Assembly (NCBI RefSeq): GCF_000372805.1
Contig: NZ_KB889941.1
Span: 26,764-90,763 of the forward strand
Source of the DNA: Marinobacter gelidimuriae
Lineage (GTDB): Bacteria; Pseudomonadota; Gammaproteobacteria; Pseudomonadales; Oleiphilaceae
DNA: 64,000 nt
Reading direction: 5' to 3'
This document shows, piece by piece, positions 40,789 to 52,536 of this stretch; the stretch's first letter is position 1, and each line of letters begins with the position of its first letter. Made by a program: the position numbers and the translations under genes. Below the pieces are notes generated by a model. The model did not search any database. It was not told the origin of the DNA and saw only the letters and a list, made by a program, of their open reading frames with translations.

Positions 40789-43428
40789 ATGGGTAAAAGT
40801 CTCGTAATTGTCGAGTCGCCAGCGAAAGCGAAGACCATCAACAAGTATCTGGGGGACGACTTCATTGTTAAGTCGTCCGTCGGGCACATTCGTGATCTTC
40901 CGGTTAGCGGCAGCGGGTCCACCAGCGACCCCAAAGAGCGTGCGCGCCAGGCCGCTGTCACGCGTAAATTGAGCCCTGAAGATAAGGTGGTGCACAAGAA
41001 GCGTAAAGCTCGTGAACAGCTGGTCGCCCGCATGGGTATAGACCCGGATCACGACTGGAGCGCGCGCTATGAAATTTTGCCGGGTAAAGAAAAGGTCGTT
41101 AATGAGCTGAAACGCCTGGCCAAGTCTGCCGACCACATCTATCTGGCAACGGATTTGGACCGCGAAGGTGAGGCCATAGCCTGGCACCTTCAGCAAACCA
41201 TTGGCGGCGAGCCGGAAAAATACCGGCGCGTTGTGTTTAACGAAATTACCAAGCGCGCTATTCAGGGCGCCTTCAAAGACCCCGGCAAGCTGGACACCGA
41301 TATGGTGCACGCCCAGCAGGCACGGCGTTTCCTGGACCGGGTAGTCGGTTACATGGTGTCGCCGCTGCTCTGGGCCAAGTTGGCCCGCGGTTTGTCCGCC
41401 GGCCGTGTGCAATCGGTTGCGGTGAAGCTGATTGTTGAGCGTGAACGGGAAATCCGCAAGTTCGTGCCGGAAGAGTACTGGCAGCTGTTTGCAGGCCTTG
41501 CAACCACAAGCGCCAAGCAGCCGGTGCGTTTTGAAGTGACCCGCTACAACGACAAACCCTATCGCCCGGTTAACGAAACCCAGAGCAATGACCACGTCAC
41601 GCGTTTAAAAATGGGTGAGTTTGCGGTGGCCAAGCGGGAAGACAAACCCACCCGTTCGCGCCCGGGTGCTCCTTTCATAACGTCGACGTTGCAGCAGGCC
41701 GCCAGCAACCGCCTGGGCTTCAGCGTTAAGAAAACCATGATGCTGGCCCAGCGTTTGTATGAAGCCGGGTACATCACCTATATGCGTACCGACTCCACCA
41801 ACCTGAGCCAGGATGCCGTTAACAGCAGCCGCGAGTACGTAGAGTCTACCTTTGGCAAAGAATACCTGCCGGACAGCCCGCGCATCTATGGCAGCAAGCA
41901 AGGCGCTCAGGAAGCTCACGAGGCTATTCGCCCGACCGAAGCTACCCGTAAGGCGATCGCTATTACCGGTATCGAAAAAGACGCCGAGAAGCTTTACGAC
42001 ATCATTTGGCGCCAGTTCATTGCTTGCCAAATGGCCGACGCCGAATTTCTCAGTACGTCTATCGTCGTGTCCAACGGCGATTACGAGCTGCGCACCCGTG
42101 GCCGCATCAGCAAGTTTGAAGGCTTTTTGAACGTGGCGCCCCAGGCGTCAAAAAAAGACGAAGATTTAGCGCTGCCAGACATCCGTGTTGGCGAGAGCCT
42201 TGGCCTGGACAAGCTCGATCCCACCCAGCATTTCACCAAGCCGTCACCGCGCTTCACTGAAGCGAGTCTGGTTAAAGAACTCGAAAAACAGGGTATTGGC
42301 CGGCCTTCTACCTACGCCTCAATTATTTCGACCATTCAAGACCGTGGTTACGTGCGCCTGCAAAACCGTCGCTTTTACGCTGAAAAAATGGGCGAAATTG
42401 TGACTGAAAGGCTGTGTGAATCCTTTGGTAACCTGATGGATTACAGCTTTACTGCACAGATGGAAGGTGATCTGGACCATATTGCCGAAGGCAATGTGGA
42501 ATGGAAAAAAGTATTGAATGATTTTTATGGCCGTTTCCGACAGCAACTGGAAGTAGCTGAAGCGGATGACGACGACGGCGGTATGCGCCCTAACGAGCCT
42601 ACGGAAACAGACATTCCGTGTCCTACGTGTAGTCGGAATATGCAAATTCGCGTGGCCAGCACCGGTGTTTTTCTGGGCTGTTCGGGTTACTCGTTACCGC
42701 CGAAAGAACGTTGTAAAACCACCATTAACCTGGTGACCGGTGACGAAGTGGCCAGCGCTGAAGAAGACGTGGAAGGTGAGGGCGAAAGCCGCCTGTTACG
42801 GATGAAGCGCCGCTGCCCCAAGTGCAGCACGGCCATGGACAGCTACCTGGTAGACGAAACCCGCAAGCTTCACGTGTGTGGTAATAATCCGGATTGCTCC
42901 GGGTATGAAGTCGAACAGGGCAGTTTTCGTATTAAGGGTTACGATGGCCCAACGTTGGACTGCGACAAGTGCGGCAGCGAAATGCAGCTGAAAACCGGTC
43001 GTTTCGGTAAGTATTTTGGCTGCACCAATGATGAGTGTAAAAACACCCGCAAGCTGCTGAAAAGTGGCGAGCCTGCACCGCCCAAGATGGATCCGGTGGC
43101 GATGCCGGAGTTGCAGTGCCAGAAAGTGGATGACACCTATGTGTTGCGTGATGGCGCGTCCGGCATGTTCCTGGCAGCCAGCAAGTTTCCCAAGAATCGG
43201 GAAACCCGTCCGCCGCTGGTACTGGAAATTAAACCCCACCGCGACGAGATTGATCCCAAGCACAACTATTTGATGGAAGCACCGGAGCGCGATCCTGAGG
43301 GTAATCCGTCGGTGATCCGCTACAGCCGGAAAACCAAAGAGCAGTATGTAATGTCGGGAAAAGACGGCAAAGCGACTGGCTGGTCGGCTTGGTACGTGAG
43401 CGGCAAGTGGCAGCCTAAACAGAAATGA
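40789..43428 (+). CDS. topA: DNA topoisomerase I
   Basis: TopA relaxes negative supercoils. The ATG at 40789 begins [17 protein letters not shown], the universal family start; the upstream open frame is ignored. The 879-residue protein has the Toprim acidic DLDREGEA near 125, [13 protein letters not shown], and the catalytic Tyr331 in [10 protein letters not shown]. Three or more C-terminal zinc-ribbon repeats follow (CPTC, CPKC with CGNNPDC, CDKC with CTNDEC). Length is normal. A hairpin at 43451-43480 may terminate it. Confidence 0.97.
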   Translation: MGKSLVIVESPAKAKTINKYLGDDFIVKSSVGHIRDLPVSGSGSTSDPKERARQAAVTRKLSPEDKVVHKKRKAREQLVARMGIDPDHDWSARYEILPGKEKVVNELKRLAKSADHIYLATDLDREGEAIAWHLQQTIGGEPEKYRRVVFNEITKRAIQGAFKDPGKLDTDMVHAQQARRFLDRVVGYMVSPLLWAKLARGLSAGRVQSVAVKLIVEREREIRKFVPEEYWQLFAGLATTSAKQPVRFEVTRYNDKPYRPVNETQSNDHVTRLKMGEFAVAKREDKPTRSRPGAPFITSTLQQAASNRLGFSVKKTMMLAQRLYEAGYITYMRTDSTNLSQDAVNSSREYVESTFGKEYLPDSPRIYGSKQGAQEAHEAIRPTEATRKAIAITGIEKDAEKLYDIIWRQFIACQMADAEFLSTSIVVSNGDYELRTRGRISKFEGFLNVAPQASKKDEDLALPDIRVGESLGLDKLDPTQHFTKPSPRFTEASLVKELEKQGIGRPSTYASIISTIQDRGYVRLQNRRFYAEKMGEIVTERLCESFGNLMDYSFTAQMEGDLDHIAEGNVEWKKVLNDFYGRFRQQLEVAEADDDDGGMRPNEPTETDIPCPTCSRNMQIRVASTGVFLGCSGYSLPPKERCKTTINLVTGDEVASAEEDVEGEGESRLLRMKRRCPKCSTAMDSYLVDETRKLHVCGNNPDCSGYEVEQGSFRIKGYDGPTLDCDKCGSEMQLKTGRFGKYFGCTNDECKNTRKLLKSGEPAPPKMDPVAMPELQCQKVDDTYVLRDGASGMFLAASKFPKNRETRPPLVLEIKPHRDEIDPKHNYLMEAPERDPEGNPSVIRYSRKTKEQYVMSGKDGKATGWSAWYVSGKWQPKQK

Positions 43429-43450
43429 GTGCGGCGGATTGAGTCTTGAA

Positions 43451-43480
43451 ACTATGGGCGGGTAAAAACCCGTCCATAGT
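43451..43480. terminator. Hairpin between convergent topA and the dehydrogenase gene
   Basis: ACTATGGGCGGGT pairs with ACCCGTCCATAGT (one G-T position) around AAA. T residues follow only loosely, so it is a moderate terminator candidate. Confidence 0.55.
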
Positions 43481-43523
43481 CGTTTATAAAGACTAAAAAG
43501 TTCGGCTATTAAACTTAGGCACC

Positions 43524-44396
43524 TTACTTTTTGGGGCGCAAACGCGTGATGAGCGACGACGTATCCCAGCGCTCGCCACCCATCTGCTGCACATCTCCGT
43601 AGAACTGGTCTACCAGTGCCGCTACCGGCAAACGAGCGCCATTTTTACGCGCCTCTTCCAGGCAAATGGCCAGATCTTTACGCATCCAGCTCACCGCAAA
43701 GCCGTGTTCGAATTCACCGGCAATCATGGTGGCGGACCGGTTTTCCATTTGCCAGGATTGGGCAGCGCCTTTTGAGATGACTTCAACGACTTTACTGGCA
43801 TCCAGGCCAGCCTGTTCGGCAAAGTGCAGGGCTTCTGACAGCCCCTGAACCAGTCCCGCAATGGCAATCTGGTTGACCATTTTTGTCTTTTGACCCGCGC
43901 CAGCGGGCCCCATAAGATTCAGAGCTTTAGCGTAGGTGCTTAACACCGGTTCTGCTGTTGTAAAGTCGCTGCTGCTGCCGCCGCACATAATGGTCAGTTG
44001 GCCCTTTTCGGCGCCTTGCTGTCCGCCAGACACGGGCGCATCCATAAAGCCCAGTTGGCGCTGTGCGGCTAGTTCGGCCAGGCGTTCGGCAGCCATGGCC
44101 GAGGCGGTAGTGTGGTCAATCAGCAGTGTGCCCTGGGTGGCATTGGCGAGAATGCCGGCGTCGCCTTCATACACCGCCAGTAAATCATCGTCGTTGCCCA
44201 CGCAGGTAAGAACGATGGAGCTGCCTTGCACCGCCTCGGCGATGCTGGCGCAGGCTTTGCCGTTATAATCTTTTGCCCACTGCTGACTTTTGCTGTTGGT
44301 ACGATTCCACACCTGGACATCGTAGCCGGCAGCTGCCAAATGCCCGGCCATGGGATAGCCCATAACGCCAAGACCAATAAAGCTCACGGTTGTCAT
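43524..44396 (-). CDS. NAD(P)-dependent beta-hydroxyacid dehydrogenase (HIBADH/GarR type)
   Basis: The 290-residue Rossmann dehydrogenase starts at 44396, where GAGGAGCAAATC precedes ATG. It has the family motifs SFIGLGVMGYPMAGHL (5-20), DAPVSGGQQGAEKGQL, the catalytic Lys region GQKTKMVNQ, and the C-terminal FAVSWMRKDLAICLEEA. Members reduce or oxidise 3-hydroxyisobutyrate, tartronate semialdehyde or similar acids. The substrate cannot be told from sequence. The gene lies downstream of gltA on the same strand but after a strong terminator. Confidence 0.9.
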   Translation of the reverse strand: MTTVSFIGLGVMGYPMAGHLAAAGYDVQVWNRTNSKSQQWAKDYNGKACASIAEAVQGSSIVLTCVGNDDDLLAVYEGDAGILANATQGTLLIDHTTASAMAAERLAELAAQRQLGFMDAPVSGGQQGAEKGQLTIMCGGSSSDFTTAEPVLSTYAKALNLMGPAGAGQKTKMVNQIAIAGLVQGLSEALHFAEQAGLDASKVVEVISKGAAQSWQMENRSATMIAGEFEHGFAVSWMRKDLAICLEEARKNGARLPVAALVDQFYGDVQQMGGERWDTSSLITRLRPKK

Positions 44397-44425
44397 GATT
44401 TGCTCCTCAGGATTGGTACAAAACA

Positions 44426-44452
44426 AAAAAACCGCTAAAACTAGCGGTTTTT
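44426..44452 (-). terminator. Terminator of gltA
   Basis: AAAAACCGCTA (44426-44436) and TAGCGGTTTTT (44442-44452) form the stem. Read on the minus strand it ends in a T run just after gltA. Confidence 0.88.
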
Positions 44453-44485
44453 CTGATGTTTGATCAGGATGTTTGCATCACTGAA

Positions 44486-45760
44486 TCAATCTTTCGGGTA
44501 ATCGCGCTTGGGCGAACCCGTGTAAAGCTGGCGCGGACGACCAATGCGGTAACTACCGCTAACCATTTCGTTCCAATGAGAGAACCAGCCGATGGTGCGC
44601 GCCAGGGCAAAAACAACGGTGAACATGGACGTCGGAATGCCGATCGCCTTGAGGATCAGGCCAGAGTAAAAATCTACGTTCGGGTAAAGCTTACGCTCGA
44701 CGAAGTACTCGTCTTCCAGGGCGATTTTTTCCAGGCGCCGGGCAATGCGCAGCAGTGGATCGTTTTCGAGGCCCAGTTCGCTCAGTACTTCATCAGCGGT
44801 TTCGGCCATGACCTTGGCCCGCGGGTCAAAGTTTTTGTAGACCCGGTGGCCAAAACCCATCAGGCGGAACGGGTCGTCTTTGTCTTTGGCTTTGTCGATG
44901 AAGGTTTCGATGTTGGCTTCATCGCCAATTTCGGCCAGCATGGCCAGAACCGCTTCGTTGGCGCCGCCGTGAGCAGGCCCCCAGAGTGCTGCAATGCCAG
45001 AAGCCATACACGCGTAAGGGTTGGCGCCGGTAGAGCCCGCCAGGCGCACGGTAGAAGTGGATGCGTTCTGTTCGTGGTCAGCGTGCAGGATGAAGATTTT
45101 GTCCATTGCGTTGGCCAGGACCGGATTTGGCTTGTATTCCTCACATGGGGTGGCAAACATCATCTGCAAAAAGTTTTCGGCGTAAGACAAGTCGTTACGT
45201 GGGTAAATAAAGGGTTGGCCCATGCTGTACTTGTAACACCAAGCTGCAATGGTGGGCATTTTCGCGATCAGGCGGTGGCCGGTAATTTCGCGCTGGTGCT
45301 CATCGGTTACGTCCATCTGGTCGTGATAGAACGCCGACAAAGCGCCCACAACGCCGCACATAATGGCCATTGGGTGCGCGTCACGACGGAAACCGTTAAA
45401 GAAATTGCGCATTTGATCATGCAGCATGGTGTGGTTTTTGATGGTTTCGTGAAATGCTTTGTTTTCTTCGGCAGTGGGGAGTTCTCCGTGCAGCAGCAGC
45501 CAACAGAGCTCCAGGTAGTCAGAGTGTTCTGCCAGCTGCTCGATCGGGTAGCCACGGTGCAAGAGCACGCCCTTTTCGCCATCAATAAAGGTGATGGCGG
45601 ACTCGCAAGCCGCTGTGGATACAAAGCCGGGATCGTAAGTGAACACGCCTTGCTGAACCAGGCTTCGTACATCAATAACGTCTGGGCCGACGGTGCCTGA
45701 GTAAACCGGCAGCTCAAGGGACTTATTGCCCACTGTTAGCGTGGCTTTCCTGTCGGTCAT
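44486..45760 (-). CDS. gltA: Citrate synthase (type II, hexameric class)
   Basis: GltA condenses acetyl-CoA with oxaloacetate to open the TCA cycle. The start at 45760 ([10 protein letters not shown]) has GGAGAG upstream; four more in-frame codons before it hold an ATG that is part of this ribosome site. The 424-residue protein has catalytic His residues in [12 protein letters not shown] and [14 protein letters not shown] and the Asp in [10 protein letters not shown]. It diverges from sdhC across a 500-base control region. Confidence 0.96.
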   Translation of the reverse strand: MTDRKATLTVGNKSLELPVYSGTVGPDVIDVRSLVQQGVFTYDPGFVSTAACESAITFIDGEKGVLLHRGYPIEQLAEHSDYLELCWLLLHGELPTAEENKAFHETIKNHTMLHDQMRNFFNGFRRDAHPMAIMCGVVGALSAFYHDQMDVTDEHQREITGHRLIAKMPTIAAWCYKYSMGQPFIYPRNDLSYAENFLQMMFATPCEEYKPNPVLANAMDKIFILHADHEQNASTSTVRLAGSTGANPYACMASGIAALWGPAHGGANEAVLAMLAEIGDEANIETFIDKAKDKDDPFRLMGFGHRVYKNFDPRAKVMAETADEVLSELGLENDPLLRIARRLEKIALEDEYFVERKLYPNVDFYSGLILKAIGIPTSMFTVVFALARTIGWFSHWNEMVSGSYRIGRPRQLYTGSPKRDYPKD

Positions 45761-45848
45761 GGTGCTCTCCATTGTTTAAAAGCGTGTCAGATTTTCAGAG
45801 TTTAAGAATGCGCGAGTAAGGCGCGTATTATCGCAAAACTGGCGGCAA

Positions 45849-45876
45849 CATATAGGCTGATTGCTTTCTTTGTCAA
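45849..45876 (-). promoter_or_regulatory. Probable gltA promoter
   Basis: On the minus strand a perfect TTGACA and TATATG are separated by 16 bases, about 90 bases before the gltA start. Confidence 0.65.
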
Positions 45877-46021
45877 CAAAAGGCTACGCAAAAATAAAAA
45901 TGCTCGATAACGTCAATGAGTAAATGCCGGTATCCGTTATGGCGCTTGCAGGGCTTTGTCAATAAGCCTTTTGTCTTGATATACATTCGTTTACTGGCAG
46001 TGATTTGCGTCAATTGCAGGT

Positions 46022-46050
46022 TTGTAATTAATTCGCTTACTCCTTATAAT
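46022..46050 (+). promoter_or_regulatory. Probable sdhCDAB promoter
   Basis: TTGTAA and a perfect TATAAT with 17-base spacing lie about 200 bases before sdhC in the only large gap upstream of the operon. Confidence 0.65.
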
Positions 46051-46257
46051 CTTTAGCCCTGAATTGGGGGTTTAGCCGACCGCGGCGCCTTTCCCCAACG
46101 CAACCCAGCCAGCGCGCAACGAGTTGCCGGGAAAAAATCCCTCCATACCCTGAGCCAATCGTGTGTCAGTCTCGTATCTGCACATTGATCCTTACATACC
46201 AATCATCTGCGTCCGGCTTGCCGGCTCCGCGGCAACAAAAGAGAGTGTGGGAGCGCT

Positions 46258-46638
46258 GTGAATAGTAAACGACCAGTAAATCTCGATCTCGGCAAGTTTC
46301 ATTTTCCATTGCCAGCCATTACCTCCATATTGCACCGCGTCAGCGGCATCATCATGTTTGTCGGTGTAGCGTTCATGCTTTATGGTCTGGATCTTTCCCT
46401 GTCTGGGGAAGAAGGGTACGGCCATGTAAGTGAATTGCTGAGCGGCTTCTTCGCCAAGCTGATTATCTGGGGCATTTTATCTGCCCTGCTATATCACTTG
46501 GTGGCAGGCATCAGGCACCTGCTGCTGGACATGGGTATTGGTGAAGAGTTGGAAAGCGGCCTGGTGGCTGCCAAAGTGACTCTGGCCATTGCCATAATTC
46601 TGATCGTACTGGCAGGAGTTTGGGTATGGGCAATGTAA
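46258..46638 (+). CDS. sdhC: Succinate dehydrogenase cytochrome b556 subunit SdhC
   Basis: SdhC is one of two membrane anchors of complex II and binds haem b and quinone. The GTG at 46258 follows GGGAGCGCT. The 126-residue protein has the family start RPVNLDLGKFHFPLPAI, SILHRVSGIIMF with the quinone-site Ser and Arg, and three membrane helices. The second carries the likely haem ligand His in LLYHLVAGIRHL. Confidence 0.95.
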   Translation: MNSKRPVNLDLGKFHFPLPAITSILHRVSGIIMFVGVAFMLYGLDLSLSGEEGYGHVSELLSGFFAKLIIWGILSALLYHLVAGIRHLLLDMGIGEELESGLVAAKVTLAIAIILIVLAGVWVWAM

Positions 46639-46979
46639 GTAGTGTAACGAATCTGGGCCGCAGCGGTGTTGCCGATTGGCTAATGCAACGTGTTTCGGCC
46701 TATGTTCTGGCACTGTACACAGTGGTTCTTTTCGTCTTCATTATTGCCAATCCCGGCATGAGCTACGACACCTGGGCAGGCCTATTCGGCCAAACCTGGA
46801 TGCGTATTGTCACGCTGATGGCTCTGCTTTCGATTGGCGCGCACGCTTGGGTTGGTTTGTGGACAGTAACCACTGACTATATGAAATCAGCCTTGCCGCG
46901 CTTTCTGGTGCAGGCCGCGTGCGGTTTGACCATGTTCGTGTATGTGGTTTGGGGTATTCAGATCCTGTGGGGGTTTTAA
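46626..46979 (+). CDS. sdhD: Succinate dehydrogenase hydrophobic anchor SdhD
   Basis: SdhD is the second complex II anchor. The ATG at 46626 is preferred over the upstream TTG because AGGAG lies seven bases before it. It overlaps sdhC and gives 117 residues. Three membrane helices are visible, with the haem-ligand His region SIGAHAWVGLWTVTTDY in the second. The start GNVSSVTNLGRSGVADWLMQR-type N-terminus is typical. Confidence 0.94.
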   Translation: MGNVSSVTNLGRSGVADWLMQRVSAYVLALYTVVLFVFIIANPGMSYDTWAGLFGQTWMRIVTLMALLSIGAHAWVGLWTVTTDYMKSALPRFLVQAACGLTMFVYVVWGIQILWGF

Positions 46980-46982
46980 TTA

Positions 46983-48755
46983 ATGTCTAACATCAAGACC
47001 ATGACCTTTGACGCCATCGTGATTGGCGGCGGCGGTGCTGGTATGCGCGCAGCGCTGCAGTTGACTGAAACCGGCGTTAAAGCCGCGTGTATTACTAAGG
47101 TGTTTCCAACTCGTTCGCACACTGTGTCTGCCCAAGGTGGCATTACCTGTGCGATCGCCAGCGCGGATCCCAACGACGACTGGCGCTGGCACATGTATGA
47201 CACCGTTAAGGGGTCAGATTACATTGCTGATCAGGACGCGGTTGAATATATGTGTTCTGTAGGTCCGCAAGCTGTATTCGAACTTGAACACATGGGTCTG
47301 CCATTCTCACGCACCGAGCAGGGTCGTATTTATCAGCGCCCGTTTGGTGGTCAGTCCAAAGGGCCGAATGATTCTACCCAGGCAGCTCGCACCTGTGCGG
47401 CGGCCGACCGTACCGGTCACGCGCTCCTGCACACGCTGTATCAGGCCAACCTGAAGCGTGGCACTACCTTCCTGAGTGAATGGTATGCGGTAGATCTGGT
47501 CAAAAACGCGAAAAATGAAGTTGTTGGTGTTGTTGCCATCGAAATCGAAACGGGTGAAGTGGCTTACATTAAAGCCAAAGCAACGGTTCTTGCGACCGGC
47601 GGCGCTGGCCGTATTTATGCCTCTACCACCAACGCCCTTATTAACACCGGCGACGGTATCGGCATGGCCCTGCGTGCCGGCTTCCCGATGCAGGACATGG
47701 AAATGTGGCAGTTCCACCCCACCGGCATTTACGGTGCGGGCACGCTTGTGACCGAAGGCTGTCGGGGTGAGGGCGGTTACTTGATCAACTCCGAAGGCGA
47801 GCGATTCATGGAGCGCTACGCGCCCAATTCCAAAGATCTTGCAGGCCGGGACGTTGTTGCACGCTCTATGGTTATCGAGATTCTTGAAGGCCGTGGCTGT
47901 GGTCCTGAAAAAGATCACGTTCTGCTGAAGCTCGACCACTTGGGTGAAGAGACCCTGAATCTGCGTCTGCCGGGTATTTGTGAACTATCAAAGACCTTTG
48001 CTCACGTAGATCCGGTGAAAGAGCCTGTTCCTGTTGTTCCAACCTGTCATTACATGATGGGCGGTATTCCGACGAACGTCGGCGGTCAGGCGCTGACCCA
48101 AGACGATGACGGCAAAGATCAGCCAATTCGTGGTTTGTTTGCCTGTGGTGAAGCGGCTTGTGTTTCAGTTCACGGTGCCAACCGTCTTGGCGGCAACTCG
48201 CTTCTGGACCTGGTCGTGTTTGGTCGTGCAGCTGGCTTGCACATTGAAGAGCAGTTGCGCAACGGCTTTGAAGTAGACGGCGCCAGTGACGCCGACATCA
48301 AGCGCGCCATGGCGCGACTGGATCGGTTGGCTAATGCCCGCGAAGGTGAACACGTCGCGGCGGTTCGTGAAGATCTGCAAACCTGCATGCAGCTGTATTT
48401 CGGTGTATTCCGCGACGGTGAAAGCATGGATAAAGGTCTGCAGCTGCTGAATGAAATCGGTGAGCGTGTTCGCAACACCCGCCTGACCGACACCAGCAAC
48501 GTGTTCAATACCGCGCGTATTGAGGCGTTGGAGCTGGATAACCTGTTTGAAGTTGCTTACGCCACTGCCGTATCAGCGGTAGAACGAAAGGAAAGTCGCG
48601 GTGCTCATGCCCGCAACGACTTTACTGAGCGTGACGACGAGAACTGGCTGAAGCACTCGCTTTATTTCCCGCTGGACAAGCGGGTTGGCAAGCGCGATGT
48701 TAACTTCTCGCCGAAGACTGTCGACACATTCCAGCCGACGATTCGGTCGTATTAA
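46983..48755 (+). CDS. sdhA: Succinate dehydrogenase flavoprotein subunit SdhA
   Basis: SdhA oxidises succinate with covalently bound FAD. The 590-residue protein has the dinucleotide motif [17 protein letters not shown] (11-27), the FAD-linking His in [14 protein letters not shown] (39-52), [21 protein letters not shown] and the substrate-site [10 protein letters not shown]. It starts three bases after sdhD ends. Length is standard. Confidence 0.97.
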   Translation: MSNIKTMTFDAIVIGGGGAGMRAALQLTETGVKAACITKVFPTRSHTVSAQGGITCAIASADPNDDWRWHMYDTVKGSDYIADQDAVEYMCSVGPQAVFELEHMGLPFSRTEQGRIYQRPFGGQSKGPNDSTQAARTCAAADRTGHALLHTLYQANLKRGTTFLSEWYAVDLVKNAKNEVVGVVAIEIETGEVAYIKAKATVLATGGAGRIYASTTNALINTGDGIGMALRAGFPMQDMEMWQFHPTGIYGAGTLVTEGCRGEGGYLINSEGERFMERYAPNSKDLAGRDVVARSMVIEILEGRGCGPEKDHVLLKLDHLGEETLNLRLPGICELSKTFAHVDPVKEPVPVVPTCHYMMGGIPTNVGGQALTQDDDGKDQPIRGLFACGEAACVSVHGANRLGGNSLLDLVVFGRAAGLHIEEQLRNGFEVDGASDADIKRAMARLDRLANAREGEHVAAVREDLQTCMQLYFGVFRDGESMDKGLQLLNEIGERVRNTRLTDTSNVFNTARIEALELDNLFEVAYATAVSAVERKESRGAHARNDFTERDDENWLKHSLYFPLDKRVGKRDVNFSPKTVDTFQPTIRSY

Positions 48756-48768
48756 GGGGACGAAGACT

Positions 48769-49473
48769 ATGTTGGTAAGCCTTTATCGTTACAACCCGGA
48801 AGCAGACAACGCCCCGTTCATGCAGGATGTCGAGGTTGAACTTCCGAAAGGTAAAGACCTGATGGTGCTGGACGTGCTCAATCTGCTGAAAGAAAAAGAC
48901 GTCACCCTGTCGTACCGGCGATCATGCCGTGAAGGCGTGTGCGGCTCTGACGGCATGAACATGAACGGCAAAAATGGCCTGGCGTGCATCACGCCGGTGT
49001 CTCAGGTGATCAAAAAAGACAAGCTGGTATTGCGTCCGTTGCCTGGCTTGCCGGTCATCCGTGATCTGGTTGTGGATATGAGCCTGTTTTACAAGCAGTA
49101 TGAAAAGGTCATGCCGTACTTGGTCAACGATCAGCCGGCGCCCGCTATAGAGCGTTTGCAGACGCCGGAAGACCGTGAAAAGCTCGACGGTCTTTACGAG
49201 TGTATACTATGCGCATGCTGTTCCTCGGCTTGCCCGTCGTTCTGGTGGAACCCGGATAAGTTTATTGGCCCCGCAGGCCTGTTGCAGGCTTACCGCTTCC
49301 TGGCGGACAGCCGTGATACCGCCCAGGCCGAGCGTTTGGCTGAGTTGGACGATCCGTTCAGCGTGTTCCGTTGCCGCGGCATCATGAACTGTGTCAGCGT
49401 GTGCCCGAAGGGCCTTAACCCGACCCGGGCTATTGGCCATATTCGGAACCTGTTGCTGCAACGGGCAACTTGA
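48769..49473 (+). CDS. sdhB: Succinate dehydrogenase iron-sulfur subunit SdhB
   Basis: SdhB carries the three Fe-S clusters that pass electrons to quinone. The ATG at 48769, 13 bases after sdhA, gives 234 residues. The [2Fe-2S] ligands are in SCREGVCGSDGMNMNG...LAC. The [4Fe-4S] and [3Fe-4S] ligands are in CILCACCSSACPSFWWN and CRGIMNCVSVCPKGLNP. All the expected cysteines are present. Confidence 0.97.
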   Translation: MLVSLYRYNPEADNAPFMQDVEVELPKGKDLMVLDVLNLLKEKDVTLSYRRSCREGVCGSDGMNMNGKNGLACITPVSQVIKKDKLVLRPLPGLPVIRDLVVDMSLFYKQYEKVMPYLVNDQPAPAIERLQTPEDREKLDGLYECILCACCSSACPSFWWNPDKFIGPAGLLQAYRFLADSRDTAQAERLAELDDPFSVFRCRGIMNCVSVCPKGLNPTRAIGHIRNLLLQRAT

Positions 49474-49524
49474 GCGGCAAAATGTAATACAGACGCTATA
49501 CTGTGTCTGTTGAGTATTATTCTT

Positions 49525-49553
49525 GAAGGCCTCGCCAATTTGGCGGGGCCTTC
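49525..49553 (+). other. Hairpin after sdhB
   Basis: GAAGGCCTCGCCA pairs with TGGCGGGGCCTTC around a short loop. No T run follows, so it is more likely a 3'-end stabiliser or weak terminator between sdhB and sucA. Confidence 0.5.
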
Positions 49554-49649
49554 AACCAAAGTCGACAGCGTAAAAACCCGTATTGACTGGCATGAGGCAC
49601 TGGCCGACCATTACGGCTTCCCGTACCAGCCCAAGGTGAGCTATTCAAA

Positions 49650-52487
49650 ATGCACGAAAGCATCATGGAGCAGTTGTGGCAAACTTCCCATCTACAGGGA
49701 GGTAATCTTGCCTACGTTGAACAGCTTTTTGAAACCTATCTTTCAGACCCTAACGCCGTTCCTGAAGAGTGGCGAAGCTACTTCGACAAGCTTCCCAGTG
49801 TCGATGGCTATCAGGGCAAAGATATTGCCCACTCCGCAATCCGCGAACAATTTAAGCATATCTCCCGCAATCAGCGTTTTCTGGCTAGCAATACTGCGCC
49901 AGCAGGTGCCGTACCCGATGCGGACAAAAAGCAGACACGCGTACTGCAATTGATTAACGCATACCGCTTTCGTGGTCACCAGCACGCGAAGCTGGACCCG
50001 CTGAATGTCAAGCCGCGTGAGCTGGTTGAAGATCTTGACCCGGCTTTTCACGAGCTTTACAACGCCGATAGCGATATCGAGTTCCAGACTGGTTCGCTGA
50101 GTTTCGGTTCTGAAACGATGAAGCTAGGCGACATCATAGAAGGCCTGCAGCAGACTTATTGCGAGAGTATTGGTGCAGAATACATGCACATTGTTGAGAC
50201 TCGCATCAAGCGTTGGTTCCAACAACGCATGGAGCCGATCCGCTCCAACCCCGGTTTTGATGCCGATACCCGTATTCATTTGCTCGAACGCCTGTCCGCC
50301 GCAGAGGGCCTGGAAAAATATTTGGGTTCACGTTATCCCGGCGTTAAGCGTTTTGGCCTGGAAGGTGCCGAAAGCCTGATTCCCTGTCTTGATGAAATTA
50401 TTCAGCGCGCCGGTTCCGGTGGCACCAAAGAAATCGTTCTGGGAATGGCCCACCGTGGCCGCCTGAACGTGTTGGTCAATATTTTGGGCAAAAATCCGAA
50501 AGAACTGTTTGACGAGTTCGAAGGCAAGAATAAGGCGGGTTCAGGTTCTGGTGATGTTAAGTATCACCAAGGCTTCTCGTCCAACGTGATGACCTCGGGT
50601 GGTGAGGTTCATCTGGCCTTGGCCTTTAACCCTTCGCACCTGGAAATTGTGTCCCCGGTGGTTGTGGGCTCTGTTCGCGCTCGCCAAACCCGCCGCGAAG
50701 ATAAAGACTGCAAGCAGGTTTTGCCGGTGATCATGCACGGCGATGCTTCGTTTGCAGGCCAGGGCGTGGTGATGGAAACCTTCCAGATGTCACAGACCCG
50801 CGGTTTTGGTACTGGCGGCACTGTACATATTGTGATCAACAACCAGATTGGTTTTACCACCAGCAAGAAAGAAGACGCCCGTTCTACCGAATACTGTACA
50901 GATATCGCCAAAATGGTACAGGCTCCGATTCTGCACGTGAACGCAGACGACCCGGAAGCAGTGTTGTTCGTAACCCGGATGGCAATGGACTATCGCAACG
51001 AATTTAAAGGCGACGTTGTTATTGACCTGGTGTGCTACCGCCGCCGTGGTCACAACGAAGCCGACGAGCCTGCCGCTACTCAGCCGATGATGTACGAGAA
51101 AATTCGTAAGCTGAAAACCACGCGTAACATCTATGTGGACAGTCTGATTGATGCTGGCGTCGTGAGCGAAGACCTCGCCAAGCAGATGGAAAATGAGTAC
51201 CGCACGGTTCTGGATAAGGGAGAGCACGTTGTAAAGGCGTTGGTTAAAGAACCAAACGCCAAGTTGCATGTTGACTGGACTCCGTATCTGGGCCATGAGT
51301 GGACAGCCAAGTGCAAGTCTAGCGTGCCACTGAAGACCATTCAGAAGCTGGGTAAAAAGCTGAGCGAAGTACCGGAAGGTTTCAGTATTCAGCGTCAGGT
51401 GTCTAAAATCGTTAAGGATCGTGACAAGATGACGGCCGGCGCCTTGCCTCTTAACTGGGGTTACGGCGAGATCATGGCCTATGCAACATTGTTAAACGAA
51501 GGTTATCCGATCCGTATAACAGGGCAGGACGTTAGTCGTGGTACTTTCTCCCACCGTCACGCCGTACTGCATAACCAGAAAGATGGCTCTACGCACATTG
51601 CGCTGACTCATCTGTCTGACGATCAGCCCAAGTTCGAGCTTTACGATTCTCTGCTATCCGAAGAGGCCGCACTGGCCTTCGAATACGGCTATGCGACCAC
51701 ATCGCCTAGCTCGCTGGTTGTCTGGGAAGCGCAGTTTGGCGACTTTGCCAACGGTGCCCAGGTGGTGATTGATCAGTTCCTGGCCAGTGGTGAACATAAG
51801 TGGGGCCGTCTGTGCGGCCTTACCATGTTATTGCCGCACGGCTATGAAGGGCAGGGCCCAGAGCATAGCTCCGCGCGTATCGAGCGCTTCTTGCAGTTGA
51901 GCGCGGAACAGAATATCCAGGTGTGTGTACCCACAACGCCCTCGCAGGTATTCCACATGCTGCGCCGACAGGTGAAGCGCCCGGTTCGTAAGCCATTGAT
52001 TGCAATCACGCCAAAGAGCCTGTTACGCCACAAAGAAGCTATTTCCAGCCTTGACGACCTGACTTCAGGAACATTCCAGACCGTGCTGCCGGAAAAAGAG
52101 CCGTCTGATGCGAAAAAAGTCACTCGGGTTATTCTTTGCAGCGGTAAGGTCTATTATGATTTGCTGGAGAAGAAGAAAACCGGCGAGCGTAACGACACGG
52201 CCATTATCCGTATAGAACAGCTGTATCCGTTCCCGGGTGAAGATCTGGACGAATTACTGGCGGGATTCAGCAAGCTTAAGCACGCTGTCTGGTGCCAGGA
52301 AGAACCGATGAACCAGGGCGCCTGGTATAGCAGCCAGCACCATATGCGCAACGCGCTGCAGCGGCTGAACCCTAAACTGCACCTCGAATATGCGGGCCGT
52401 GATGCCTCGGCTGCAGCTGCTGCCGGCCACATGTCTGTGCACATCGAACAGCAGAAAAAACTGGTTAACGACGCATTTGAAGTCTGA
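49650..52487 (+). CDS. sucA: 2-oxoglutarate dehydrogenase E1 component
   Basis: SucA is the thiamine-diphosphate E1 subunit that decarboxylates 2-oxoglutarate. The 945-residue product begins with the family lead [21 protein letters not shown]. It contains [15 protein letters not shown], the ThDP region [28 protein letters not shown], and the transketolase-like half with [13 protein letters not shown] and [16 protein letters not shown]. The ribosome binding site before 49650 is poor. sucB follows after 49 bases. Confidence 0.96.
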   Translation: MHESIMEQLWQTSHLQGGNLAYVEQLFETYLSDPNAVPEEWRSYFDKLPSVDGYQGKDIAHSAIREQFKHISRNQRFLASNTAPAGAVPDADKKQTRVLQLINAYRFRGHQHAKLDPLNVKPRELVEDLDPAFHELYNADSDIEFQTGSLSFGSETMKLGDIIEGLQQTYCESIGAEYMHIVETRIKRWFQQRMEPIRSNPGFDADTRIHLLERLSAAEGLEKYLGSRYPGVKRFGLEGAESLIPCLDEIIQRAGSGGTKEIVLGMAHRGRLNVLVNILGKNPKELFDEFEGKNKAGSGSGDVKYHQGFSSNVMTSGGEVHLALAFNPSHLEIVSPVVVGSVRARQTRREDKDCKQVLPVIMHGDASFAGQGVVMETFQMSQTRGFGTGGTVHIVINNQIGFTTSKKEDARSTEYCTDIAKMVQAPILHVNADDPEAVLFVTRMAMDYRNEFKGDVVIDLVCYRRRGHNEADEPAATQPMMYEKIRKLKTTRNIYVDSLIDAGVVSEDLAKQMENEYRTVLDKGEHVVKALVKEPNAKLHVDWTPYLGHEWTAKCKSSVPLKTIQKLGKKLSEVPEGFSIQRQVSKIVKDRDKMTAGALPLNWGYGEIMAYATLLNEGYPIRITGQDVSRGTFSHRHAVLHNQKDGSTHIALTHLSDDQPKFELYDSLLSEEAALAFEYGYATTSPSSLVVWEAQFGDFANGAQVVIDQFLASGEHKWGRLCGLTMLLPHGYEGQGPEHSSARIERFLQLSAEQNIQVCVPTTPSQVFHMLRRQVKRPVRKPLIAITPKSLLRHKEAISSLDDLTSGTFQTVLPEKEPSDAKKVTRVILCSGKVYYDLLEKKKTGERNDTAIIRIEQLYPFPGEDLDELLAGFSKLKHAVWCQEEPMNQGAWYSSQHHMRNALQRLNPKLHLEYAGRDASAAAAAGHMSVHIEQQKKLVNDAFEV

Positions 52488-52536
52488 CGAGCTACCGAGC
52501 TATCGAACTTCCGATCTATCGAACAAAGGAACCGTA

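Larger units (their letters stand above)
45761..46257. other. gltA-sdhC divergent intergenic control region
   Basis: About 500 bases without a supported gene. A minus-strand promoter for gltA is visible: TTGACA (complement of 45871-45876) and TATATG (complement of 45849-45854), 16 bases apart. A plus-strand promoter for sdhC is TTGTAA (46022-46027) with TATAAT (46045-46050), 17 bases apart. The sdhC leader would then be about 200 bases long, enough for extra regulation, but I see no recognised riboswitch. Confidence 0.7.

Noticed and set aside
49510..49953. 147-codon frame overlapping the sucA start
   Set aside because: It lies mostly over sucA in another frame, has no recognisable protein and no ribosome site.
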